Shown here: positions 35,805 through 47,746 of the stretch, one piece after another
How positions within the stretch are numbered: position 1 is the stretch's first letter
How the letters are laid out: each line of letters opens with the position of its first letter
Source: Hysterium pulicare CBS 123377
Taxonomy: Eukaryota > Ascomycota > Dothideomycetes > Hysteriales > Hysteriaceae
Direction of reading: 5' to 3'
DNA length: 64,000 bases
NCBI GenBank assembly: GCA_000467715.1
Contig: AJFK01000436.1
Location: 1-64,000, forward strand
Program-made: the position numbers and the translations under genes
Notes under the pieces: model-generated
Databases searched by the model: none
What the model was told of the DNA's origin: nothing
Seen by the model: the letters and a program-made list of their open reading frames with translations, nothing else

Positions 35805-37779
35805 CTTCCTCTTCATCATACGTGCCCTCCTTAGTGGGAAGTCCGAACAAAGATTGTAACCCTACCAGCGATTTCTTTATATTTTTCTCTATGCGAGCCC
35901 TTTCCCTCTTCTTGTCTTTCATGGACCGCGCATTTCTCAGCGGTAGCGCCTCCCTTTCAACGTGCGTGATAACATCTTCCGGGGCATGGTTCCCAAGATC
36001 AATCTTCTTGTACCGGATCTGCCACTTGACCAGCTCAACCGGTAAGGAGTCGAAGACTCTGAACCCGACCGTTGGGACGCCGAGAAGACGCTGTACGCCA
36101 TCATCATCGACCGTAAAGATGGCCGGTATGGTCCAGCGGATATCCGACGGCTTGATTGTGTTGAGGCAAGATGTGATAAAACGTTTCGTCCTGCCATCTG
36201 CGTCCGCGAGGATCGCGTTCTTCACGTCGTCCTCGCGGAGATCGCGCACCATGATCTTTTCCGTGGAGAGGTTGGTGATTCGTAACCAGAAACGCCCATC
36301 GATTTGTCGAAATCCTGAGTCAAAGCCCCCATCTTGAACCAAATTCTCCTTTTCGTTTCTGTAGAAGGGTTGACGAGAAATCAGCCACTCTTTTGCATGA
36401 GCATCACCTCGGGCTATGAAAGGCGATCGGCCGGACCGAGGCCGAAAAAAGAGCCCACTTGCGGACACACCATTCGATGAGAACGTAGTTGGGTCTGATA
36501 TCTGGAGGTTTGGGAAGATGGTGTCAACTGCAGCTTCCAACTGCCCGACACCTATTCTTTCCAGAGGAGATACCATTTCACAAAGACGGTACAGAAGCAG
36601 AAGAGCTGTATTACGTGTCGAATGCGTTTCTTGCTCATTTTTGACTCCAAATAGCCTAGGATCTCCTGGAAACCGCACAGCAAGGGTCCCAGTGCGGATG
36701 TCCAATCTCAACTTGCAAGCGTTGAAAAGTTCTTCAGCGATCTTTTTATGACGGTTGATTCTTTCCTGCATGTGAGCTGCCAAGGAGACCAGAGCCTCGT
36801 TATTCAGCGCAGAGGGTAAAGCATGATGTTGCCGCACATACCGAACGGCATTGCGGGTCGTGAGAGTTTTATCGTGGTTCGTGGCATCCTCTGCCCAGAG
36901 CAAACCCTGGCTTCCGCAAGTTGCGACCAGTCTTGCCTTACTGAATTGAAGCAATGGACGCAGAACCTGAACCCCACCACTTTCGCGTGGAAACGGAGGA
37001 CCCCATTTCCAGAACCCGTCTGGGTCCCCCTCTGTAGGCAGCATCGAGCTTTGATGGACGCCGTGCATTCCGAAGCATTCTGGTATGTCGTTGACGGGCC
37101 GCATGCCTTGTAAGCCCGATCTCCATCTACCAAGTATCAGTCTCATTAGGATTGTCTCGGCCTGGTCGTCGCTATGATGTGCAAGCAAAAGAGACCCAAG
37201 GTCGAACTTCTTGCAGGCAAGGCCTAAAGCCTGATATCTCAGCGTTCGCGCTGTCGATTCGAAATCAGAGAGACTGCTTGGTTTTTTATCTTCTGGCCAT
37301 TGGATGGGCAATATGTAGGATTTAATATCCACTAGGAGAATGTCAGCTCTATGTGGTTTAATGAAGAATGAACACACAATTATCTTTCAATTGCTTCTTG
37401 ACCCAGAAAGCCTCTGCCGTGCTCCCCTGTCGAGCTTGATGATCGACTATCAGTGCTAAACATTTTGGGAATTCAGGATATTTCTGTTGTACTTTGGCGT
37501 ACAAGGCAGCGAGAGCCATAGAGTCAACGCCTCCGCTTACTGCGATGCCTAGATTCAGTCAGTGGGTTCCTTTCAACAAAGAGTTCGGCGTTGTGCTCAC
37601 TCACCAACGCTTTTCCTCTTCATGTACGGCCATATTGATCGACCGGCTTCATAGAACTCTTCCCCAGTTATGGGGTCAGCAGCTTGGCTAGATCTTGAGT
37701 TGAGGGATCTCGAGGTTGAAAAAGCATTGCGGGCGGGAAAGAGCTCTTTGCTCAGCCTGAAAGCATATTTTCCTGACAT
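35776..37779 (-). CDS. tilS: tRNA(Ile)-lysidine synthetase-like PP-loop ATPase, probably mitochondrial
   Basis: Three exons: 37779-37605, 37548-37378 and 37331-35776 (1902 nt, 633 aa). The first intron joins KRKSVG to IAVSGGVDSMALAALYAK, giving the N-type ATP pyrophosphatase P-loop SGGVDS at residues 63-68; LALIVDHQAR and LGSLLLAHHSDDQAETILMR are the next core motifs of the TilS family. Bacterial TilS adds lysine to C34 of tRNA-Ile(CAU) so that it reads AUA. In a fungus the likely target is the mitochondrial tRNA. The N-terminus (KYAFRLSKELFPARNAFSTSR) is basic and Ser-rich, compatible with a presequence. The C-terminal half is longer and more divergent than in bacteria, with a basic DKKRERARIEKNIKK helix and an acidic end. 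It is transcribed divergently from HSP10, with 290 bp between the start codons. Confidence 0.88.
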
Positions 37780-37939
37780 CCAATTGAGCTATGGCAGCAT
37801 ATGAAAAGCTCCAATGTGTCGTGGATGTGTCATCTAGAGAAGCACAGAAGTGAATAATGGGACATGGTGACGGGCTGAACAGCTTCGCCGATTCCGAGGT
37901 CGACAGCTCCCCTGGTCGGTCTTGGCAGAGAGAAATGGC

Positions 37940-37952
37940 TTCTGGAATTTTC
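37940..37952. promoter_or_regulatory. Heat-shock element in the TilS/HSP10 divergent promoter
   Basis: TTCtgGAAttTTC is a perfect three-unit nTTCnnGAAnnTTCn heat-shock element, 118 nt upstream of the HSP10 ATG and 161 nt from the TilS-like ATG. HSF1-type factors bind such arrays and chaperonin genes are classic targets. Heat control of HSP10 is therefore a reasonable inference; whether TilS responds is unknown. Confidence 0.7.
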
Positions 37953-38069
37953 CTCCGCAAAACCTCCGTTCGCATTTCTTCCTACACCAATTCTCCATCA
38001 CCATTTACTCCCTCCAGCCAATTCGAATACCATCTCTCAAGCCGTTCTTAATCGAACACTTCAATCAAA

Positions 38070-38628
38070 ATGGTATGCACAAAGATCAAGGATATTCAGA
38101 GGACATAGCTAATCACCATTTCTCAGTCTACCGCCCTCAAGTCCATCCGCGCCATCGCTCCCCTTCTCGACCGTGTTCTAGTTCAGCGCATAAAGGCGGA
38201 GACCAAGACAGCTGCAGGCATCTTCCTACCGGAGAGTGCCGTTAAGGAGCTGAATGAGGCTAAGGTGTTGGCTGTTGGGCCTGGAGGTTTGGACAAGGAG
38301 GGAAAGAGGATTGTGTGTTCGGTGCAGCCGGGAGACAAAGTATTGATTCCTCAGGTGAGTTACTGAATTATTCTCAGTTTGAGTCTGTGTGGTGTTGGGA
38401 TGGAGAGAAGCACAAATTCCTAGAGAGGTTGTGCGTGAGTGAAGCGGGTGTAAGAAAAGCATCAAGGTGTAGAGACTAACAAAAGAAACAGTACGGCGGC
38501 AGCCCTATCAAAGTCGGAGAGGAGGAATACTCTCTATTCCGCGATCACGAGTATGTGTTCATTGACCTTCATTTCTACCATAGTTTACTAACATTGCACT
38601 CAGACTCCTGGCCAAGATCAATGAGTAG
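38070..38628 (+). CDS. hsp10: Mitochondrial co-chaperonin HSP10 (GroES homologue)
   Basis: Four exons: 38070-38072, 38127-38354, 38492-38550 and 38604-38628 (315 nt, 104 aa). The first exon is only the initiator codon: ATG is directly followed by GTATGC and a 54 nt intron with GCTAATC and CTCAG. The product reads STALKSIRAIAPLLDRVLVQ..KTAAGIFLPESA, then VLAVGPGG and GDKVLIPQYGGSPIKVGEEE and ends ELLAKINE, a full-length Cpn10. The mobile loop is the KTAAGIFLPE segment, which contacts HSP60. It acts in the matrix as the lid of the HSP60 chamber. Branch sites GACTAAC and TACTAAC precede the second and third acceptors. A perfect heat-shock element lies 118 nt upstream. Confidence 0.97.
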
Positions 38629-39393
38629 ACAACGCACTCCCTCCGATAGTACCTTTCTCTCTCCTGTACCTTACCTGTATCTATATCCTCCAGCCAAGCG
38701 TACTATGCTCGCGTCTAGCTGGGCGCTTTGTTGGCCGATTTTGGGCATCATGCAAGCATTGTATTGAAGGCGTTTCATACTTTCTCATCTGTAGTTACGA
38801 GACAGGGAGGTCTGCAAATTAAGAAATCTCTGCTCTTTCGATAGAAGTGGTATACTTTTTTCAGGACGAATATTGTTAAACCTCTAGTCAAATGAAAAGT
38901 TCTTGATGCATGTGATTCTGTGCTATATAAACCAGGCTCTTAGGCCTTTCAAATACTATGACAGACAGTGGATGACTGCCAAACGCCACCCTCTGAGGGC
39001 CAAGCAATAAATACAAAAAGAGGCCGTGGCCAGGAAATGTATCTTTCACTTATGCAATTCAACCGCCGTGAAGTCGTTCCTCAACCATCGAGGAAGGTAG
39101 TACGTAAAAGCTGGGTATCTTGAGGTGCAACATAGGAAGTTCGAAGCTGAGGCGTTCTTTAGGTTGGACGTGAAAAAGGATGAGAGACGAAAGGTCAGAG
39201 TGTCTCGTCGAAGAGACGTACTTGCTCGTGAGGAGTTGGTTCATGAAAGGTATCCAACCAAAGGAATAGTATGCAGATGTGGATTGTTTCGAGCCATGAG
39301 AGAGACCGCGAAATAGGATGGTAAGGAATTGGCGAGAAGTTGGTGAAAGCTGAAGATTGTCTTTCTAGGCTATGCGAAGAAGAGATCTGTGAT
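38629..39393. other. Intergenic region between convergent genes
   Basis: 765 bp holding the 3' ends of HSP10 and the EF-hand carrier. No motif-bearing frame; frames that overlap 39195-39650 on the minus strand are a shadow of the carrier's last exon. Confidence 0.5.
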
Positions 39394-41520
39394 CTACTGG
39401 AGATCAAGTACTTTCTTCGTTTTGTCGTACACGACGTATGTGATAGAGACGGCCGGAACAACCTTAAGGAGATTTGGCGTAAGTCCTCTGAATAGGCCTC
39501 TGAAGCCTTCGCCTTGAATCGTCTGGCGCGTGACATCCATGATGCCTGTATAGGTTCTGGGATGGAGAACAGTGCCCTGACTTTGTAGCCTTGTGCGGAG
39601 GACATTGATTGGATAGACAGCGCTTGCTCCAAATGCTCCGGAAAATCCACCGATTGCCGCTGTCATAAAGCCGCCAGGCTCGGCATCCTGTTCGTGGCAT
39701 CCTCGTTGCTTAGCGTTACGTCTAGCAATGGCGCGTTTGAGGTATTCGAAAGTTCCGAGGTCGAGTGCTGCGTAAGGAAAGATCCCAAAGAGCCCCATGG
39801 GAAGGCCACGATAGTAAGCCCCGAAGCCCCCAGTACGCCACATCTTTTTCGCCGTCTCCCAGATCAAGCGATTACCCCGAAGGCCTCCCGAAACAGTCTC
39901 GCACTGCATACGGCTGGAACAGGATATCAATATTCTGTGAAAGGCAAACCTTAGGGAACGACTTACAACTTCAGTGTATCGATAGGATATATTGCGAATC
40001 TGGTGAATCGGTTAGCGAGTGCTGAAGTTGAAGCAAAGGGTGGATACTTACTGAGAGATCATTCCGCCAACACCGCCAGCAACGAACTTGGACCAAGAAT
40101 GTATTTGCTTCGGATCATCGTGACCTTCAATCTTCGCAAAAATACGTTTTGCAGCCTGCAACAGTCAGTGAGACCGAAAGTGGATGATTGGAGTGAACAA
40201 ACTTCATAGGAACCAAACTTGATCGCGGATTCAGGCATGACCTTGACTACATTGAGTCCATTTCCTAGAGCTTATCAGCTTCGATAGTGCGCGTCGAAGA
40301 CTTGAAGCAACGCTTACCAGCATAGAGACTGCGGATGCCTCCGGCTTGCCATAGCTCTTTAGTAGCCAGCGCCAAAGGCGTATAGGCATTCCTCATGGCG
40401 TTCAGGAATTTTCCTGATTTGGCAGCAGTGACGGCTTCTTGAGCGACGCCGGTTTGGGCGATGAGGTAAACCTTAAGACGATCGAGAGGTGCGGTCGAGG
40501 TGCGAGAGACAATGCCCGCTACGCCTCCCGCCACGAAATAACCTGGATTAGGAACACATGCGATCAGCGCCGGTTTCAAAATATCCCATATCGTCCGGCC
40601 TGTGACCGGGACGGGATCTTGCACGTCCAGTGGCGGGAGGTGTTGCGGTAGCTCGTAAGTAGCTGGTGCTTTGTACATTTCGGATGATTGAATGTTGTCG
40701 AATTCAAGTGTGCGTTGAGGAGGTGATTTTGCGATGGAGAGGATTGAACCAAAGAAGATTTTAAGAAATTGCTGTGACAAATTACCTAGTCCTTGGATGG
40801 TATCGTCGCTAATAAGAACATCACCCTCCGGATTCACTTTCATCGTAGCCGAAAAATAGCCCATAACTTCTTTTAGGTTGGGTACCGTAGCCGGCATGAA
40901 AAGTAAAAAATCACTGGATTCACACGTTCATCAGTGGGCAAGTTCACCATTCACCAAAGGTGACTTATAAAGTACGACGCACCGCCATTCCTCAAAACTT
41001 ATAACGCCATCACGGTTTCTATCCACTTCTAGGAAGAAATTATCGAGCTTAGAACTCGGTACCGCCAAACCAGCGCGACTAAACGCCGCTTGAAGCTCAT
41101 CCTTTGACAGCTTGCCATCATTGTTATAGTCTATAGCCTTGAATAAGGATAGTAGTTGTTGTTCCGTTTGTTTTACGAAGGTGCGAAATTCTTTATAGAT
41201 GCTAGTCAGTGATGTTTATCGAATTGAGGATGTTTGGAAAGGTCCATCGATGGGCTGACCATTGTAGGTGATGCGGCCGTCCCCGTCCGTATCCACAGTC
41301 TTCATGACTTCTGAAAGAAGATGGTCGGCGTTTTTCAGAGCTAGAGACGGCATTTAGCAGCTGTTTCAAGGTATCCAAAAAGCATCCTCATACGATGATC
41401 TAGCTTCCGCAGGCCCCTTTTGAGACCCGAAAGATCCAAATGCCCCCTTCTCCGCGTGTCAAGTGTCACCCATAACGCCTCCACCCGCTCGTCCTGGGAA
41501 CCCGCGGTGATGGTATCCAT
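39394..41520 (-). CDS. Calcium-regulated mitochondrial ATP-Mg/Pi carrier (SCaMC / Sal1-like)
   Basis: Eight exons: 41520-41394, 41340-41260, 41190-40983, 40913-40318, 40264-40203, 40155-40052, 39999-39967 and 39913-39394 (1731 nt, 576 aa). The N-terminal half has four EF-hand-like loops: DTRRRGHLDLSG (21-32, degenerate), DTDGDGRITYNE (59-70), DYNNDGKLSKDE (90-101) and DRNRDGVISFEE (126-137), then EEWRDFLLFMP. The carrier half has PLDRLKVYLIAQ, PIDTLKFRMQ and PINVLRTRLQSQ, one per repeat, with NGLNVVKVMPESAIKFGSYE between. Such proteins sense cytosolic calcium and exchange ATP-Mg for phosphate across the inner membrane. The third-exon acceptor is the ..AAAG|AATTTC site, not the nearer CTAG, because only that keeps the YNEFRTFV frame. 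Introns are 46-72 nt, most with CTGAC or CTAAC branch sites. Confidence 0.93.
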
Positions 41521-42118
41521 CTTCTTCCTGGGTGTACAAGGTTGTTATCTGACGTCTATCATGGCTGTTATTTGAGTCGCACAGAGAAGGGCATGGGACG
41601 CAGTTGGGACGCGTTGAATTGGTGAATGAAGGACAGTGAAAGCATAAGTTGTCCAAGCAGCGGGGCTTCGAAAGCTATGATGGAGGTTGGCAGATGTCGA
41701 TGCTACCCGTCTGCTTCTCGGCTTGGCCGACGTTGAAAATGGGTTAGGCCAGCACGGCCTCCAGACCACCTCCCGGCCTTTTGTTCGGCTGCATGAGAGC
41801 ATCAATCCGTCGTTCTTGCCGACGATGAAACGAAAAAGATCGTAAGTACATGGCAAGCTTGTCTCTGATCCATTCTTGAATCTATCCAGTGCTGGCGGGT
41901 CATTTGTTTACCAAATATCCACGCATGGGGAAATGCCGTGACTCTGATCCAGGCTTTTGGAACACTTCCACACTCAACTCAGTTCATTCGCCACAGAACA
42001 GCCATCTTCAGTCAAGATCGTTCTTTTTGTTGGTCAATTTGGGGACTCGTTCCTCCAACAAGAATAGTCCCTTATGTTACTAGATTGGTGATTTCGAATA
42101 GCATATTCCTTCACCAAC
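41521..42118. other. Divergent promoter of the EF-hand carrier and cyclin C
   Basis: 598 bp between two start codons on opposite strands. No TATA box is obvious near either start; frames inside (41545-41856 minus, 41889-42189 plus) show no motif and are treated as chance. Confidence 0.5.
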
Positions 42119-43109
42119 ATGGCAGCCAGTTATTGGGATTCTACCCAGCGGAAGTTTTGGACTTTTACAAAGCAGCAATTAGCCCTTGAGCGCAAGAAGC
42201 TTGAAGAGGCTGATCGGAACTTGGTGAATCAGTATCCTCTACCAGATAGACGCCTCCTGAGTATCTATTTCTATCATCGTGAGATTCGTTTCTTCTCGTT
42301 GGGCAACCCAAGGCTAATCCATACCTCAGAACTTGCAAAAATGGCAAGACCTCTTGCGGTTCGTCAGCAGGCTTTGGCCACCGCCCAAGTCTATGTTCGA
42401 AGATTCTACACCAAAGTCGAGATTAGACGAACCAACCCAGCGCTTGTTCTAGCTACTGCGTTATACCTAGCTTGCAAAATGGAAGAGTGCCCGCAGCATA
42501 TTCGTATGATCCTGGCAGAGGCACGACATTGCTGGGGTATGCATTGATTGCTCACATTACCATGACTTAGCTGATGGCAATATTCTAGATACCTCGTTCA
42601 ACGATATATCCAAAATTGGGGAATGTGAATTCACGCTCATCTCAGAAATGAACTCACAGCTCATCATACATCATCCATATCGAAGTCTCGCAGAACTACA
42701 GACTCAATTCCAATTGACGCAGGAAGAGACCGCGTTGGCATGGTCGATTATTAATGACCATTACTTGACAGATCTCCCACTCCTCTTCGCACCCCACGTC
42801 ATTGCAATCACAGCCTTGTTTCTCGCGGTAGTACTCAAACCTCCGCAAGGCGGACTCCAAGTACACGCTGCAGGCGTTAGCAATGCGTTGCAGACTTTGG
42901 GCAATGCACGGAATACCGCTGCACAAGGCACTCAGAATCGAATTCAGAAGCTAGTCAACTTCCTAGCAGAGAGTAGGGTCGACATAGAAGCCGTGGTCGA
43001 TTGCACGCAAGAACTCATATCATTGTATGAGATATGGGAGTCCTATACCGACAAGACATGCAAGGATCAGATTGCCAAATTCGTCAAATCAAGGGGTCTT
43101 GATAAATGA
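42119..43109 (+). CDS. ssn8: Cyclin C, RNA polymerase II Mediator kinase-module subunit
   Basis: Two exons, 42119-42536 and 42589-43109 (939 nt, 312 aa), joined in phase 1 (GG|GTATGC...TTCTAG|AT). The N-terminus [21 protein letters not shown] is the cyclin C signature. The first cyclin box covers roughly 45-140 ([25 protein letters not shown] in part, then [15 protein letters not shown]) and the second about 160-260 ([20 protein letters not shown], then [20 protein letters not shown]). With Cdk8/Ssn3, Med12 and Med13 it forms the kinase module that represses or tunes RNA polymerase II genes, and in yeast it also relocates to mitochondria in stress. An insertion in the second box ([20 protein letters not shown]) is longer than in yeast or animals, a fungal feature as far as I recall. 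Confidence 0.95.
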
Positions 43110-45120
43110 TATGAGGCGACTTGAATTACCCTGGCTTCATCCTGTGTGGACTTTTTGGATTTTGCAAGGTGTTGGGGAACTGGTCATGCCATTGGCGTAT
43201 ATTCAGTTATTACATAGGACAGAGGGCTATTCATTGAGCCACGGGAAAAATGGGAAGACTTGAGTTTGAGTGCTTACGGGCACCAGCTTAAATGCAGTCA
43301 GATACACATCCAGGAAGCTTGCTTCACCGAGGCATTCGTGTACGCCCAATTTATTTTACGCGCTGCATCAGCACCTTCTTCCCCCACTCGAAGAATGGTG
43401 TCTGTGTGTGAGAGTGCTCATGCACATGGGAATGTTTGGAACAACGAAGGGGATCGCCAAGAATCAATGCGCGATGCTTGGCTGTCCCAAGTTGTGGTTT
43501 CAAGCTTCATCTGGAACGGCCTCCAAAATAGGAATCTACAAGATCGACGGTCCACAGGTCCTAGGCCGAGCGCTTCCGTCGGCATACTGTCGCTCGTACC
43601 TGGAGAAAGCGCTGAAGAAGCGCGGGAGAGGCAGCTATCCGCAGGGCCTTTGGAATGATTGGGATAGCTGGCCGTTATTATTGTCGCACAGCACAGATTC
43701 GTCAATACAGGACCACAGGTCCATGGTAACGGACGCTTCGAAGATGGACAATCTAACATGGTGAGCGTCAAGTAAGTTGCCGTGTTTGAGGAGTGGGCCC
43801 TGCAGCCAGCGGTTGGCGCATCCTTGACGACACAAGGGCTGCCAGCAAAGCAGGTGGGCCGCAAAACTTCCAGAACACAGCTGCGAAAAAAGAGTCGGCA
43901 GGGACTTGCGCACAACCAGCGATTCACAGAAACCGCTTTCAGCCATGCTGTGCAAGGTGCCCTGAGTGTGCGAGGCGATGCTACTTTTGGGTTGCGCTAC
44001 CCCAGATGACCTGCGGACATTTGCGACCGAAGCCTCCAGAACAGACCAGCCGAGGGACGTGAAGAACTGTGGAAATAACTCCTGCTGTGGTACCTGATAA
44101 TAGAATTGCTGAAGCTCATCTCTCCATCTTCGTAGTTCTGCGTATTAGCAATAGTCAACCATCGAGCAGGACTCGAAGTAGCAAGTGGGCTCAGGACTAA
44201 ATCGTTATCTTGTCCGATCGTGATTGAGGATGTCCACCTTCGGCCTGCCACCGATTTTTATCGCTCGTTAGGTCAATGAAAAGTCTTTAGAGTTAGCAGC
44301 GACTATTCGCTCGGTATGGTCGTGTCGACTAAACTCCCCGAGGTCGTGGTATGCATGAAGGGAAAATGAGCGGTCAGTCACGATGGCCAACCCCTCGGGG
44401 GCTGAGCTGGCGTAAGGGCAACTCCAACCGCTTGGCTGCATAAGTTGTTTGGCATGCCTGTGCCTGGTCCTTGTCTGTTCTGGGATAGTCGACAGTGTCC
44501 TCAGATGCACTCGAGCTGCGCAACGACGAAGGGACCCAGAGTGGCCGTCCTTGAGCGTGCTGAGCGTCGTCGTGAAGGTGTTCAGACGGCAGAGGGTCTT
44601 TCGGACCAGGCTTCGCACGCCGACGAGTGACGATTGGCACGATAAAAAGCCGCGCTGGTGGATCAATTCTGCTCTGACAATCCCAGCCAACTCCGGACCG
44701 CATCGTGGGCCTTGCTCCTGCGCTATCGACATCATTGGCCGCGCTGCTGCCGCTAGGTGTGGTGGCGAGTCCTCAGCCTTCATTTGATCCCCCGCCGCCC
44801 AGTTGCTCTGCGCTGCCCACCATCTTTGGATCGCTACCTCACCACCACCACTCTCAACCACTCTCAACCACTGTTGCTCCGCCTCGCATCGCCAACCTCG
44901 CAGTAAATAATACCTCCATCCTCGCTGCCTTACTCGATTCCTTTGTTCTGCGACTATCTTGCGTCATTTCCGTCCAAAACCCCTTTGTTTCGCCTTTGTT
45001 GTGGTCATTCCACCCATCGCCTAATCATCGTAAGACTGGCTCCCGCCAACAGCTTGAGCGACATAAGAATCCCGTCATCATCCCCAGAACTGTCATTCCA
45101 TCAACTACGGCCCTGTCATC
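43110..45120. other. Intergenic region / long 5' leader
   Basis: 2.0 kb. The stretch 44700-45120 is C/T-rich (CACCACCACTCTCAACCACTCTCAACCACT near 44850 contains a short tandem repeat) and looks like the promoter and leader of the gene at 45121. Frames of 130-200 codons at 43260-43764 plus and 44268-44867 minus lie across frames on the other strand and have no motif; not called. Confidence 0.45.
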
Positions 45121-45810
45121 ATGTCACAGTTCTTTAGTTACGGCGGACAACACCATCCATCCCATCTGAATGCGCATGGCTCTCACAACCATCATGGGGG
45201 CCGATCGCGGAGGGCTCCCCGTCTCTCGGCATCGCACAACCACAAGCAGTTCCGTCAAGTGCGGACGCCAAAGGAGTTTGTCGTAGAGCCACCTAATGTC
45301 GCTGCATTCAAGCGGGATTTCGAGGCAGCGAAGTCGTTCGATCTCGAGGATGATGAGCTGTTCTGTCCATTCCACCTGTTGACCGAGGATGATGTAAGTT
45401 GACTACCTTGTTTACCTGTCGCCCGTCTCCACTAGAGTCAACGTCAAAGTCGCAACGAACACAATTCCTTCCAATATTCGATGGAATACTAATGAGGCGG
45501 ATAGCTTCAGTCCATCCACTCATCCGGATCTGATCGATCATCCCTGTCGAGCGGTTCCCCCGAACAATCTCCACTCCAACATCAGCTTCAACCTACTCCA
45601 AGTTTTGTATTATCATCCGCTCCGAACCCATATACGCCGGCGGGATTTCAGAGCAACAACTCTTCTCAGACTAAACTTCATCAGCCACTAGCTCAACGAA
45701 CCCGCAATGCCATCCCAATAGTCGACCCATCAACAAGAGCTGTTGCTAGCCCACCTCCAAGTGTCTCGCCAAACAGGCAGATGCAGCAGTTCATGGCTCG
45801 ACGCTGGTAA
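45121..45810 (+). CDS. Short protein of unknown function, conserved-looking
   Basis: Two exons, 45121-45393 and 45505-45810 (579 nt, 192 aa). The intron starts GTAAGT, has TACTAATG before GGATAG and is phase 0, giving LLTEDD-LQSIHSSSGSDRSS. The N-terminus is H/G/S-rich (MSQFFSYGGQHHPSHLNAHG), then basic (GGRSRRAPRLSASHNHKQFR). A structured-looking middle reads VEPPNVAAFKRDFEAAKSFD and LEDDELFCPFHLLTEDD. The C-terminal half is Ser/Pro-rich and ends MQQFMARRW. The mixture of a short acidic/aromatic block flanked by disorder suggests a peptide-motif regulator, but I do not recognise a named family. Confidence 0.8.
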
Positions 45811-47080
45811 TGCCCCTGCTGGCAGGAGGCCAGAGCGTATCCTATTCGGCTTGCATTGCGGCGTGCTTCGTTGCTGGACTAGTGGCTACCCCCTTTGGAT
45901 CTACATGTTATTGTTCCCGATTTATCCTCCGGAGGATCCGTCTATATTATCGACTCTCCTTGTACAAATCCACGACAATCTATTTCGACATTTTTGGGTA
46001 TACCACATGGAATCACGGGCAACGGCGTTGCAATGTAGCGAAAACGTATTATTTCCCTTTCGATCGGATAGAGCGCATTTGGTCTTAATGTCTTGCAGCG
46101 CTACGCATTAACGGCGGTTTGCAATGTTAACGGTGTTTTTTGGGTCGCATCCCGGAGTCTTATTACTAACAATTCCAAGAGGAAAGAAAATCATCATTGG
46201 TTACAGATAAAGGTGTTCTGTAGCGTTGGATGCAATACTTAACTTTACCCGGCTCCTGGTTCATACGAAGCCATTACGATGGGTAGACTCTCTTTTGTGT
46301 GGGCAGGCGAGTTCAAAGCGGGATGGTATACCATGGCGCGAAAGTCTTTTGAGAACAACAGCGGCGGTGTCGGGTTCTGGGTTTGGGTGCATATCTCCCT
46401 ATATCTTGTTGGGTCTTTGTCTTCCGATACTGTACGCTGAGATGAGACTACGCAGTCAATTGTGTGTGATCTTTTTTGGTTTCGTTGTATGAGTTTGGGA
46501 TTGATATTACACCCCCACGGCGGAGAAACGGGGCCTTTTTTATTGGATTTCTCTATGGACTTGTGTCCTCTTCTCATTCTGAGAACATTTTTACGATACA
46601 CGCCTTCAAATGAGGCAGTGCGTCTTCATAGGATATTGGAATCGCAACTTTTGTCACACTTCAATCGAACCTCGTGCAAACATGGCTTGCTCTGAAGTGA
46701 TCCGGGTCCTGCCTCAGGTTTGAAATGGCTGAAACGTGAGAGGAGGGCGCAACGAGCCCGCAACCTACGCTAGTACGAATGGTCGGCTCCGTTCTTTCGA
46801 CGTCATTTTCGTTCTTATGAAGCCCAACAACAGCCGAGGGACTTTGTACGGCAACGCTGGTTAGTAAGGACCGCGGATTTCCATTTCCCAGCAAAACGGC
46901 ATTGAAAAGTATCAACATCCTCAATCTCAATCCACATTCCCTTGTCCATCCATTCTTCAATTGAGGTTGTATCCAACGCTGATATCTGCAAAGTCCTGCG
47001 TTGCTTCAACCGCCGAGACCCCGCCCTGCAAAAAGATACAACAGCGAATCCCGATACTTCTTCATCCATCAACAACAACA
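45811..47080. other. Intergenic region
   Basis: 1.27 kb between two plus-strand genes: the 3' end of the 45121 gene and the promoter of the ATPase inhibitor. The sequence just before 47081 (ACTTCTTCATCCATCAACAA) is a typical C/A-rich leader. No supported gene. Confidence 0.5.
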
Positions 47081-47746
47081 ATGGCAGCCCTGAGAAGCTT
47101 CGCTCTTGCCACACGTCGCAGCCGTCTTGTCGCATATCGCTTTGCTCAGCGAGCTAGCTACCAAACTACCGCAGCACGATTCGCTGGAAAAGAATCTGCA
47201 CTTGGTATGCCGTATACTTCCGTTTCTCCTTAGCATGGTATTTTGAAGGTTCTTCGGCTTGAATAACGCAGAACATGTCTCGATGGGGTTATCGGCAATT
47301 GCGTTGGGTGCTTGGAGAGTTTCTGGATCTGCCGTAGCAGGGCAATTGCTCCATTGTTGAGATATGGGCCATTTACATATCCTTGTCGACCCTTGCCTCT
47401 TAAGATCCTCAAACTGGCTAACCAAGTTTCTATATAGGACATGAGGGCCGAGCGGACGAAATCGAGCGGGAGAATAACGAACACTTGAAGAAGCAAAAGG
47501 AGGGAAAGGGAGAGTGGCATGAGGGCTTAGCTTCCGACAGCGAGAGCATCGTACGTCAAATCTCAAAATTTATCCGATTCCAATCCCTCCAAACCCCTTG
47601 GACCAAGGTCGCTGGGGACAAAAGTAGAACCTTACTTACGCAGATTCTTCAATTAGGTCAAGGCAGATCGAGGCGAGGTCAATGCATCCGAAGAAACCAT
47701 CAAACAGCTACAGGAGGAGTCAAAGAAGCTAGCGGGAAAGAAATGA
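47081..47746 (+). CDS. inh1: Mitochondrial F1F0-ATPase inhibitor (IF1 family)
   Basis: Three exons: 47081-47204, 47438-47550 and 47657-47746 (327 nt, 108 aa). The first 35 residues (MAALRSFALATRRSRLVAYR...) are a presequence with many Arg and no acidic residues. The mature part reads GHEGRADEIERENNEHLKKQKE, matching the inhibitory helix of fungal Inh1/Stf1, then a gap, then a second helix ending QLQEESKKLAGKK. IF1 binds the F1 catalytic interface at low matrix pH and blocks ATP hydrolysis when the membrane potential collapses. Both joins were checked for frame (L-G-HEGRAD; SESI-VKADRGEV). The first intron is long for this window (233 nt). Confidence 0.93.

Noticed and set aside
43260-44867. 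Several frames of 130-200 codons on both strands
   Set aside because: Frames overlap each other on opposite strands, many begin at non-ATG codons, and none has a domain or splice logic.
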